Shown: piece after piece, positions 1 through 7,122 of the stretch
Layout of the letters: each line of letters begins with the position of its first letter
Position numbering within the stretch: the stretch's first letter is position 1
Assembly: GCA_963933095.1 (NCBI GenBank)
Contig: CAWVSV010000041.1
Location: forward strand, 1 to 22,160
DNA: 22,160 nt
DNA from: UBA1124 sp963933095
Lineage (GTDB): Bacteria > Pseudomonadota > Gammaproteobacteria > Pseudomonadales > Cellvibrionaceae
Direction of reading: 5' to 3'
Position numbers and translations under genes: made by a program
The notes under the pieces: model-generated
Seen by the model: the letters and a program-made list of their open reading frames with translations, nothing else
What the model was told of the DNA's origin: nothing
The model's database searches: none

Positions 1-1
1 C

Positions 2-2320
2 GCAGGTTTAGGTGACTTTAATGGCGACGGTGGCGATGACATTCTGTGGCGTAGAGCCGCCGATGGCACGGTGAAAGTTGCCATTACTAGCGCAACAGGT
101 GCTCAGCTGCGTGTTGAAAACTTAGCGGCTAAATTTTCGGCATGGACTTATCGGCTAGCTGACTACAACGGCGATGGACGTATTGATATTCTTTGGCATA
201 AAGCCACTGATGGCGATCTGAAATTGGCTATTAGCGATATCCAAGGTAATCAGCAAAGCGTTCGGTCGCTGGATTCTTCCAGTTGGATTGACGGTTCATC
301 GTCTAGTTCAAGCAGTTCATCAAGTAGCGCCTCTTCCAGCTCTAGCAGCTCATCGAGTAGTTCGAGTTCAAGCAGTTCATCTTCTTCAAGTTCCTCTTCT
401 TCAAGTTCCTCCGGCGGTGGTGTGATTGTTGTCTGCAGCCAACCCGCCTGGGACAGTGGTGCGGTTTACACCGGTGGCAACAAGGTTTCCTACAATGGCA
501 GTGAGTATTCCGCTAATTGGTGGACTCAAAACGAACACCCCGATAAAAGTGGATCTTGGTCGCTCATTGCTGCCTGTCCAGTTATTAACAATCCCAGCTT
601 GGACATAGGTTTTAACTTAATCGACGACAATGCCTGGGACACTAAGGCCGTTCGACGAGTGCTTTATACCTTTGCCTACGGCGGACAAGTGAGTGAAGCC
701 CAAATAGAAACGCTGGCAGCACTTCCTCCTAAAGATGCAATCCAAAAGATGCTCACCTTTGCCCAGTCTAACCACGAGATATCCCAGCCCCACCCAGACG
801 ATGAGGCAAAGTTATGGGAGCTTACCGACGGCAGTATGCGCGACAATGCCGAACTTTGGTCATCTAACCGGTCGGATAACCCAGTGGTTGCGGATTATCG
901 ATCTCGCTACGAAATTAATCTTGGTGAATATCAACGCCTCGAAGCGATCTGGTCTCGGCTGGGTATGAGTCGAGGGTTAAACCCATTCAGGCAGAAGATA
1001 GGCCTATGGGAGACCAATTATCATATGGCTGCGAATGTGGACTCAAATGTTAATTACGGTCAGATTATCACTTACTACGATGATATTTTGGCAAGCTTGG
1101 CGGATATCACCACACCCTATACCGATACGCTAACTACGGCGGCGGCATCCGCCGCTATCGCCACACAGTACGGACACCGTACCAATAGAATGAAGGATGG
1201 TGAGTGTTTGTGTAATGAAGATTTTGCGCGCGAATATCATCAGCTGTTTTTTGGTATACACGGCGATGATGATATGGCGTATCACGAAGAGGTAAGTATT
1301 AAAAACACCGCTAAAGCCTTAACTGATTTTACTGATTTCGATTTTAGAAAAGGAATAGGGTTTCCAGAAATTATTGGCTATGGCAGCTCGTCCGAACATT
1401 ATGAGGGTGCGCTAGAAATACTCGGCCCTCTAAATTTTGGTAACAATGCTTACGAGCGTATTAGTGACTTGACCAAGGTGGCAATTGAGCATCCAGAGAG
1501 TTTGTCGCGTTTGCCGGTCAAGATTATTAAGGGTTTGGCTGACGATAGCCCATCCGCTGACGATATCGCTGAAATTCGTGGCGCTTGGAATAATATGGCC
1601 GATAAAAACTTGCTAACATTCTTGCAAGCCTATGCCATATCAGAGCAATTTCACGATGGTTCGGTGATCAAATTCCTCACCAGCGTTGATAGAAAGATGC
1701 AAATTAATAGTCAGTTTTTGGTTAGCAATACAGACGTTGATGCGTATTTTCCGGCTCTAACGAATGATCTTCAGTCAGAGCAGGCGCTGCCCTTTCGTTT
1801 AAAACACAATGTGTTTGGTGCCCAAAAGGGTAGCGAAGCAGCAGCCAGTACTGACGTCTTTCGTCACAACTACAATGATGTAACTGAGGGAAGTAATTAT
1901 CTTCATAGGGTGACCGATTCTAAGCAGCCGACTTGGGAAAAAGATTGGGGCAGTATTATTCCTCTGTCTGAGACAGATAATTACCGGGCGGATAAGATTG
2001 GCGAATGGCTTTGGAGGCGTTTTATCGGCAGTGATTTGACTCACTATGGCAGTTTGGAGCGCACCTATGTGAACGCATTATTGGCCACGGGCTATTCTTT
2101 GCAAAAGGCCGCGTCACCAGATGATTTGGCGGTATTTTATTCTACCCAAGAACTTGAAAATGACAGTGTATTACTGAATATTCAACAAGAACACGCTAAT
2201 GCAGTGTTAAATCTTGATAGCGACAATGTTGGGTGGCAAAGAACTGCCAATCGTCGAGTGGGCCAGGCTATTGGGTTTATTGTCGGTACGCCTTATATCT
2301 TTGCTCGTGGAGGAGAATAA
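2..2320 (+). CDS. DUF1800 family protein with FG-GAP-like repeats, polyserine linker and CBM5/12-like module (5' end outside window)
   Basis: The frame is open from base 2, so the start codon and any signal peptide lie upstream of the window. Domains in order: two FG-GAP/VCBS-like repeats with DFNGDG and YNGDGR calcium-loop motifs (about 17-235); a linker of about 39 residues, serine except one alanine (296-412), followed by GGG; a CBM5/12-like chitin-binding module (about 425-580) with spaced Trp/Tyr and a Cys near each end (WDSGAVYTGG, NWWTQ); then a DUF1800 domain to the end (about 600-2320). DUF1800 proteins are mostly of unknown function and are commonly encoded beside a DUF1501 gene, as here. 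Polyserine linkers are typical of secreted enzymes of Cellvibrio, Saccharophagus and Teredinibacter. I infer an exported or surface protein that binds chitin or a related polysaccharide. The domain calls are by motif recognition only. Confidence 0.85.
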   Translation, partial: AGLGDFNGDGGDDILWRRAADGTVKVAITSATGAQLRVENLAAKFSAWTYRLADYNGDGRIDILWHKATDGDLKLAISDIQGNQQSVRSLDSSSWIDGSSSSSSSSSSSASSSSSSSSSSSSSSSSSSSSSSSSSSSGGGVIVVCSQPAWDSGAVYTGGNKVSYNGSEYSANWWTQNEHPDKSGSWSLIAACPVINNPSLDIGFNLIDDNAWDTKAVRRVLYTFAYGGQVSEAQIETLAALPPKDAIQKMLTFAQSNHEISQPHPDDEAKLWELTDGSMRDNAELWSSNRSDNPVVADYRSRYEINLGEYQRLEAIWSRLGMSRGLNPFRQKIGLWETNYHMAANVDSNVNYGQIITYYDDILASLADITTPYTDTLTTAAASAAIATQYGHRTNRMKDGECLCNEDFAREYHQLFFGIHGDDDMAYHEEVSIKNTAKALTDFTDFDFRKGIGFPEIIGYGSSSEHYEGALEILGPLNFGNNAYERISDLTKVAIEHPESLSRLPVKIIKGLADDSPSADDIAEIRGAWNNMADKNLLTFLQAYAISEQFHDGSVIKFLTSVDRKMQINSQFLVSNTDVDAYFPALTNDLQSEQALPFRLKHNVFGAQKGSEAAASTDVFRHNYNDVTEGSNYLHRVTDSKQPTWEKDWGSIIPLSETDNYRADKIGEWLWRRFIGSDLTHYGSLERTYVNALLATGYSLQKAASPDDLAVFYSTQELENDSVLLNIQQEHANAVLNLDSDNVGWQRTANRRVGQAIGFIVGTPYIFARGGE
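296..412 (+). repeat. polyserine-coding low-complexity tract
   Basis: Thirty-nine consecutive codons are read as serine except one alanine. The tract mixes TCN codons (TCA, TCG, TCT, TCC) with AGT/AGC codons. It is therefore not a simple trinucleotide run, which suggests that the amino-acid sequence is what is maintained. It separates the FG-GAP-like repeats from the CBM5/12-like module as a flexible linker. Confidence 0.9.
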
Positions 2321-2322
2321 TT

Positions 2323-3735
2323 ATGAAAAGACGAGACTTTTTAAGAGCCGCAGTGTCGAGTAGTTTAGTGTATGGCTTAGGCAGTATGCCGGGCATTGCA
2401 TCCAGTGTACTGGCGCAAAGCTCAGCAATGAGTTTAACGCGCAATACCTTTGTTAATGTGATGTTAGAGGGCGCTCCAGATTTGCGCCATCTAATGCCAC
2501 CCGCGTATTCTAGTGACCAAAACAGCTACGGTTATCAATTCTGGCAAGCCAAAGCAGCAGCACACAGTTTGTCAGCAACAGACTCAAATGCCTGGGCCAA
2601 TCGCTGGGACAACGATTATTTTCACTTGTCTTCTACTTACGACAATAAAACGGTTGAATTTGGTTTAAGTAAAGAGGCTGTTTGGTTAAAGAAAATGTGG
2701 GACAAAGGTAACTTGGCGGTGATCAATAATGTAGCGGGTGGTATTGACCGAAATCACGCGCACTGCCAAATGCAGTTGAACCAAGGTAATACTCATTCTC
2801 ACAACAGCGACAGGCCTGGCTGGGGCGGCAGGCTTGTGCGTGCATCTAGTGGCAATGTTGTTTCGCTGACAACGTCCCCCGCTGACTTCTGTTTTAGTCC
2901 TGATGGCGATAACTGGCAGAAGCGTGGCAATGACAATATTATTGCCGCCTCGAACACTCGTGAAATGGGCTTGTATAAGCCCCAGAGCGATGATAATTCT
3001 CGCGAAGCGGGTATTGCCCGCAGCTTAGAAGGCTACTATCAAGCCAAGCAAGGCGAAATGTCTACCGACTCGCTGTATCGACGTTTTGTCGAGCAGGAAG
3101 CGGAAGCTCGGTTCTATGGTGATTTAATTGATGAGCGTTTGGCAGGACATCCTGTGCCCATGGCTATTGAGGCACTGTATACCGAGGGTGCCCCCACCGA
3201 ATTGGTAGATTTTAAATTGGCACCACAAATCCGCAATTTATATGACAGTATTCTATGTAATGACATCATGGATATGAGAGTGGCTTCTATGCTCGTGGGC
3301 GGCTGGGATACGCATAAAGACCAAAAAATGAAGTTGGAGAGCCTGTTTACTGATTTGTTCGGTGAAGGCCGTGCGTTTGATGCCTTGCAGGCCTCGGTTC
3401 CCACTGAAGTCTCGGATAAGATGGTGTTTATGTTTGCCGGCGAATTTGGTCGTCAGTTAAAGTCGAACGGCGATGCCGGTACCGACCATGGCCGAGGGAC
3501 GTCATATTTACTGGTGGGTGAAAATGTGCGCGGCGGTATTTATGGCGATATGTACCCAGAAGAAGAGTTAAGCCGATTGGGTGATAAAAGCCCAGATATT
3601 AATGGTTTGACCAGTTTGGAACATGTACTGGCTGAAGTCAGTAACTGGGTGCAGCCCGGTAGCAGTAGTGTGGTTTTTCCTATGCTGGCTGAAAAAGATA
3701 AAGAGCCGGGTTTGGATCTAACGCTTTTCTCTTAA
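2323..3735 (+). CDS. DUF1501 family protein, Tat-exported
   Basis: A 470-residue protein starting at the ATG at 2323, preceded by a strong GGAGGAG ribosome binding site; the frame is open 30 codons further upstream, but that part lies inside the DUF1800 gene. The N-terminus (MKRRDFLRAAVSSSLVYGLG, then an Ala-rich stretch ending AQ) is a twin-arginine signal, so the protein is probably exported folded. DUF1501 belongs to the alkaline phosphatase/sulfatase-like superfamily. Visible family motifs are GGWDTH (residues 326-331), EFGR, and GTDHGRG with D388 and H389, which are plausible metal ligands. It begins 2 bp after the DUF1800 stop, so the two are surely co-transcribed and probably translationally coupled. 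The substrate is unknown. The usual N-terminal GG-D-G-L motif appears here as LEGAPDLRHL, a divergent version. Confidence 0.9.
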   Translation: MKRRDFLRAAVSSSLVYGLGSMPGIASSVLAQSSAMSLTRNTFVNVMLEGAPDLRHLMPPAYSSDQNSYGYQFWQAKAAAHSLSATDSNAWANRWDNDYFHLSSTYDNKTVEFGLSKEAVWLKKMWDKGNLAVINNVAGGIDRNHAHCQMQLNQGNTHSHNSDRPGWGGRLVRASSGNVVSLTTSPADFCFSPDGDNWQKRGNDNIIAASNTREMGLYKPQSDDNSREAGIARSLEGYYQAKQGEMSTDSLYRRFVEQEAEARFYGDLIDERLAGHPVPMAIEALYTEGAPTELVDFKLAPQIRNLYDSILCNDIMDMRVASMLVGGWDTHKDQKMKLESLFTDLFGEGRAFDALQASVPTEVSDKMVFMFAGEFGRQLKSNGDAGTDHGRGTSYLLVGENVRGGIYGDMYPEEELSRLGDKSPDINGLTSLEHVLAEVSNWVQPGSSSVVFPMLAEKDKEPGLDLTLFS

Positions 3736-3768
3736 CTCTAACGGTTAAGGGAACCCTTTCTTGCCATT

Positions 3769-3803
3769 AAAAAGGCCTAATCAAAATTGATTAGGCCTTT
3801 TTT
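3769..3803 (+). terminator. strong intrinsic terminator after the DUF1800/DUF1501 pair
   Basis: A perfect 16-bp stem, AAAAAGGCCTAATCAA (3769-3784) paired with TTGATTAGGCCTTTTT (3787-3802), with a 2-base formal loop and a T run at 3798-3803. It starts 34 bp after the DUF1501 stop. The A run on the other arm makes it potentially bidirectional. Confidence 0.95.
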
Positions 3804-4050
3804 GGTTTTAACAAATTGCGTTACCGCTTATTATCTGCAGTTACCTTCCGTTGCAGTATCAGCCCTTCTATTCCCATTTAGTGTATTTAGCGGCTGGCGG
3901 CCGAGTTATGTGGCCGATAGTGAACACATCAGGAGAATTTATTGACTACATCGGCTATTAATTTTCAGTAACAACTGGCTCTTTTTTTATGTTTTGTACG
4001 CCAAAAACTGCAGTTTCATGCTTTATTAAATAGGCATGAAACCACAAAAC
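3804..4050. other. noncoding gap between the DUF1501 terminator and the DUF454 stop
   Basis: Together with the terminator this makes a 315-bp gap between convergent genes. I see no convincing gene. The one notable structure is an inverted repeat GTTTCATGC (4013-4021) / GCATGAAAC (4034-4042) with a 12-base loop. It lies just beyond the DUF454 stop and may act as its terminator; on the minus strand a short T run follows a few bases later. Confidence 0.5.
4013..4042 (-). terminator. possible terminator of the DUF454 gene
   Basis: A perfect 9-bp inverted repeat (GTTTCATGC / GCATGAAAC) begins 9 bp beyond the minus-strand stop codon. Reading on the minus strand, TGCAG then five T follow the stem. 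The T run is displaced, so this would be a weak or imperfect terminator. Confidence 0.4.
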
Positions 4051-4521
4051 TTACTTTAACTGATTGCAGTCCGACATAGGACACGACGCTGCAGGGGGTA
4101 TTAGCGAGGCTGTAGCTTCGGCTTTTAGCTTAGCTTTAGCATCAAGCACAGGGCAACGAGTTAGCACGGTAGTGGGTAGCCAATATAGGTAAAGGCTGAC
4201 GCTGGCGGCAATGCTTAGTAGTAATAGTTGCAACCACAGAGCGTTGATGAACAGTATTGTGGTGCTACCGATGCTGGTCCATATCATGCTGATGGCAATA
4301 AATTTGCACTTTTTCGGTATGCCTCGCCCCGCGTGAAAGTCGCGCAGATAAACCCCAAAGCGGGGGTGGTTTAGCAGCCACTCTTTATATTGCGGCGAGC
4401 CACGGCTAAAGCAGACGGATGCCAATATTAAAAAAATGGTGGTGGGCATCAGCGGCACAATAGTGCCGATAATTCCCAGCGCGACGAATACCCAGCCAAG
4501 TATGTTGTAAACCGATCGCAT
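4051..4521 (-). CDS. DUF454 (YbaN-like) inner membrane protein
   Basis: A 156-residue membrane protein of the YbaN/DUF454 family, whose function is not established. The family signature is clear at the N-terminus: GxxGxxxPxxPTT (residues 18-28), then FSRGSP and WLLNHPRFGVYLRDF. Hydrophobic segments lie at about 5-38 and 75-115. The start is supported by an AAAGG site 6 bases upstream of the ATG. Beyond the usual end of the family (about 120 residues) there is a tail of about 35 residues with three cysteines (TRCP, SCPMSDC), which is unusual. The gene is divergent from the lipoprotein gene at 4671, with a 149-bp shared upstream region. Confidence 0.85.
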   Translation of the reverse strand: MRSVYNILGWVFVALGIIGTIVPLMPTTIFLILASVCFSRGSPQYKEWLLNHPRFGVYLRDFHAGRGIPKKCKFIAISMIWTSIGSTTILFINALWLQLLLLSIAASVSLYLYWLPTTVLTRCPVLDAKAKLKAEATASLIPPAASCPMSDCNQLK

Positions 4522-4620
4522 GATGTGCCTTTGGTTGTTTGCGTACCTCTATCATAGATCGGCATTTACATAGCATCCATAAAATGACCAATATAAATTG
4601 TGAATTCACGCAGGCATTGC

Positions 4621-4647
4621 AGGCCTAAGATAATATACTTAAGGCCT
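4621..4647. promoter_or_regulatory. inverted repeat over a candidate promoter of the lipoprotein gene
   Basis: AGGCCTAAG (4621-4629) and CTTAAGGCCT (4638-4647) form an imperfect inverted repeat with one extra base in the right arm, centred on AT-rich sequence. A possible -10 box GATAAT (4629-4634) lies inside it, with a weak TTCACG 18 bp upstream. The layout resembles an operator over a core promoter. The binding protein is unknown. Confidence 0.4.
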
Positions 4648-4670
4648 TAATTACTTTTTAGTGGCATGTT

Positions 4671-6455
4671 ATGGCTATTCTGTCTGTATTCTCTCGTTTG
4701 GTTGCGTTATTTGGCGCGTTGATGTTGTTCACCAGCTGTTCTAACCAGCCGCAGGCACCCATCGATTGGACTCGTGGTGACTATGCCCCTGTTATTAGCT
4801 ATTTAGAAGATAGCTTGCAAGCTGAGCTGGATATTGGCGATATAGTCGGCCTTAGTGTGGCCCTGATCGACGATCAACAGCTAGTGTGGCAGCAGGGCTT
4901 TGGTTATAGCAATCTCGACTTGGACATAGTCACTGATATTAATAGCCGCTATCGCGCCGGTATCCTTACGCAGATGTTAACGGCCACTGCCATTATGCAA
5001 CTGGTTGAACAGGGAAAGGTGACGCTCGACCAGCCGCTGGTTGAGTTATTACCTGAATTTACCATCAACAGCCGTTTTGTTAGTAATAAGCCCATTACCC
5101 TGCGCAACTTACTGAGTCATCACTCTGGTTTGCCGGCCAATGTGTTGGGAGATCGCCAACTGGCTTTTAATCAAATGTTGCCGGCGCTGCAATCCATGTA
5201 CACCTCGTTTCCGCCTAATTTGTTGCAAGCCAATTCTAATATTGGTTATAGCTTACTGGGGCAGATTATTGAAAAAGTTAGTGGGCAGAGTTATCAAGAT
5301 TATATGGCTGCTCATATATTTGCCCCTTTGCAGATGAACAACTCTAGCCTAGAGGTTAACTTCAGTGGTGGCGCTTATAAGCGAGGGGAATTAGTGACGG
5401 AACCGCCGTTGCGCTATATTCCTGCGGCGGGTTTAGTCACTAACGTTGGCGATATAGCGGAATTTGCAAAATTTATTCATCGGCGCGGCGATGGATTGTT
5501 GCAACATAACAGCGTTGAAGAGTTGTTGCGGGTGCAAAATAGCGATCGTGCCATGGACTTGGGTAATAAAACCGGTCTCGGTTGGCGGAACTTTGAGCGA
5601 ATTTTGTCAAGGTCTATACCGGTATTGGGAAAGGCGGGAGCCACTTATGCTCATCGCGCGATTATATTGACCAGCCCCACACATAAATTTAGCGTGGTTC
5701 TTATGGCCAATACCGCCGAGGCCAGTGATTCACTAAAACTGATGGCGACTGATGCCATGCGCTACGGTTTGGCCGCACAAAATGGCACTTATCCTGACTA
5801 CTATCGGCCCCACCATACCCAACGCGCCAATCCTCTGCCGCTTACCCCGCAGCAACTGGTCGATCAACTACCCGGTGATTACGCGTCTATCGCCGGTTTA
5901 ATTCAAATTGAAAAAAGCCAGACCGGTGACTTGTCGATGCGTACGCTTGGGCAAAACTTAAATCTGAGCCAAAATGGTAGCAGCAGCGTTCGACCTGAAC
6001 TCAGTTATTTTGGCTTGTCGGTGAATTTAGGTGATTATTCCATTATGGATATCTATCCGCAAACACTCGCGGGGCACGAACTATTAATCGGTGATGTCGA
6101 AGGCGAAAAAACACTGCTGGGTGAAAAGATCACAGTTAAAGACTACCCCTCCTCACTGCAAAAGTTTTTTGGCCGTTGGGTGCCGACTGAGCCTGCAGCG
6201 ACAGTGTGGGTGCAGATCAAGGGAATCGAAATTCATGAAAAATCGGGCTATTTAACCTCGTCACTATCTACCGGTTCCGGAACTGAATTGCACTATCCGT
6301 TACAGGCGTTAGATGCCAATACGGCGGTGACCTTGGGAGTGGGGCAAAAACTCGGTGAGTACTTTCAGTTTTATTATCAACAGGGTCAGCCACGCTTAAA
6401 CTATTCGGGGCTGGTGTTTAGACCGGACAGTGAGCTGCTGGTAAAGCTTGATTAA
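4671..6455 (+). CDS. beta-lactamase/PBP4-fold lipoprotein, probable pseudoenzyme
   Basis: A 594-residue protein. The N-terminus is a lipoprotein signal with a lipobox ending FTSC (Cys23), so it is probably membrane anchored. Residues 40-380 follow the serine beta-lactamase/class C family: GLSVALIDDQQ, GFGYSNLD, LRNLLSHHSGLP, SNIGYSLLGQIIEKVSG, PAAGLVTNVGDIAEFAKF. The catalytic residues are lost. The usual S-x-x-K site before the TA helix reads I98-L-T-Q101, and the usual Y-x-N reads N188-S-N190. The third motif reads K321-A-G323, near the canonical K-T-G/H-x-G. The C-terminal part (about 390-594) looks beta-rich and has no recognised motif. It probably binds ligand or protein instead of hydrolysing. 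The ribosome binding site is weak. It is transcribed divergently from the DUF454 gene. Confidence 0.85.
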   Translation: MAILSVFSRLVALFGALMLFTSCSNQPQAPIDWTRGDYAPVISYLEDSLQAELDIGDIVGLSVALIDDQQLVWQQGFGYSNLDLDIVTDINSRYRAGILTQMLTATAIMQLVEQGKVTLDQPLVELLPEFTINSRFVSNKPITLRNLLSHHSGLPANVLGDRQLAFNQMLPALQSMYTSFPPNLLQANSNIGYSLLGQIIEKVSGQSYQDYMAAHIFAPLQMNNSSLEVNFSGGAYKRGELVTEPPLRYIPAAGLVTNVGDIAEFAKFIHRRGDGLLQHNSVEELLRVQNSDRAMDLGNKTGLGWRNFERILSRSIPVLGKAGATYAHRAIILTSPTHKFSVVLMANTAEASDSLKLMATDAMRYGLAAQNGTYPDYYRPHHTQRANPLPLTPQQLVDQLPGDYASIAGLIQIEKSQTGDLSMRTLGQNLNLSQNGSSSVRPELSYFGLSVNLGDYSIMDIYPQTLAGHELLIGDVEGEKTLLGEKITVKDYPSSLQKFFGRWVPTEPAATVWVQIKGIEIHEKSGYLTSSLSTGSGTELHYPLQALDANTAVTLGVGQKLGEYFQFYYQQGQPRLNYSGLVFRPDSELLVKLD

Positions 6456-6693
6456 TGGCGTCAATTTTCGATAAAAATGGCATTATTACAGCATAATCGA
6501 CATCACTAATGCCCTGTGGTTTACCGTCACTTTAGATAAGCGGCTCTTAAATTGGGCGCGCCCCGATGGTGGCGGCATAATTGTTTTATTCACTAGGCAA
6601 ATTTAAGCTAACTCGCCTAAAGCGTTTAGTAAGTCAGCAATGGAGGACTGTTTCTACTTACTGACGGTGAGAATAAAGTGTGAAACAACTGCC

Positions 6694-6728
6694 AGAGGCC
6701 GCAAGTGGGGGGTGTTTTGCCTCTTTTT
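6694..6728 (+). terminator. terminator-like hairpin
   Basis: AGAGGC (6694-6699) pairs with GCCTCT (6719-6724) and leads into a T run ending at 6728. The loop is long (19 bases), which weakens it. It lies about 240 bp beyond the lipoprotein gene and could end that transcript or an unrecognised small RNA. Confidence 0.4.
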
Positions 6729-6886
6729 AATGTTAATGAAATTTCTCGATGATGTTAAATGCTCTGTTAGAACGCGAGAGTGTTTTAATGAGTTGCATTG
6801 TTAGTTAGCGGATTCTATTTAAAGATTAGAGTTGTATGTTTTTTTAACCACTTGGCGATGGCTAGCTATTGTCTAAATCCTGCACT

Positions 6887-6895
6887 TTATCCACA
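6887..6895 (+). other. perfect DnaA-box match
   Basis: TTATCCACA matches the DnaA box consensus exactly. I saw no second perfect copy nearby, no AT-rich 13-mers and no dnaA/dnaN, so this is not an origin. It could be a chance match or an isolated DnaA site. Confidence 0.3.
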
Positions 6896-7122
6896 GAGTT
6901 ACTCACTCTTTCAGTTGATAGCATTTCTCATTTAGGTTTTTGAGTTAAATCCTAGCCGAAATATCTGGCGAAAAGGGGTGGGGTGGCTGCAATTGCTTCA
7001 ACTACAGCCAGCCGCTAGAAAATGTCGGGTCTAGGTTTGAGGTTGAAGTGCTACTGAAGATCAAAGTCGGTTTTTTGAATTAGGGTAGGCTTATTACGTT
7101 AAAAATGAGTGTGCCTACTCGA

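Larger units (their letters stand above)
6456..7122. other. 667-bp AT-rich gap without a convincing gene
   Basis: This stretch lies between the lipoprotein gene and the convergent metallophosphoesterase. It holds a terminator-like hairpin (6694-6728), a perfect DnaA box (6887-6895), a stem TGGCTG/CAGCCA around 6984-7006, and an inverted repeat GTAGGC (7085-7090) / GCCTAC (7113-7118) just beyond the metallophosphoesterase stop. One short open frame (6640-6804) has no ribosome binding site. The size and base composition suggest a decayed gene or an unannotated RNA, but neither can be shown here. Confidence 0.5.

Noticed and set aside
296..412. Repeat tract considered as CRISPR or microsatellite
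   Set aside because: There is no repeat/spacer periodicity, and the codons are mixed; it is a coding polyserine linker.
3942..3971. Nine-codon frame from TTG after a good AGGAGA site
   Set aside because: Too short to be supported as a gene; the ribosome-binding-like sequence may be chance or the relic of a lost start.
4406..4609. Minus-strand frame overlapping the start of the DUF454 gene
   Set aside because: It overlaps a clearly recognised gene in another frame and has no family features.
6640..6804. 54-codon open frame starting with ATG in the gap after the lipoprotein gene
   Set aside because: It has no ribosome binding site, an unlikely composition (five Cys, many Lys/Arg), contains the terminator-like hairpin, and is of a length expected by chance in AT-rich DNA.
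6887..6895. DnaA box as part of a replication origin
   Set aside because: A single box without a cluster, AT-rich unwinding repeats or dnaA/dnaN/gidA neighbours.
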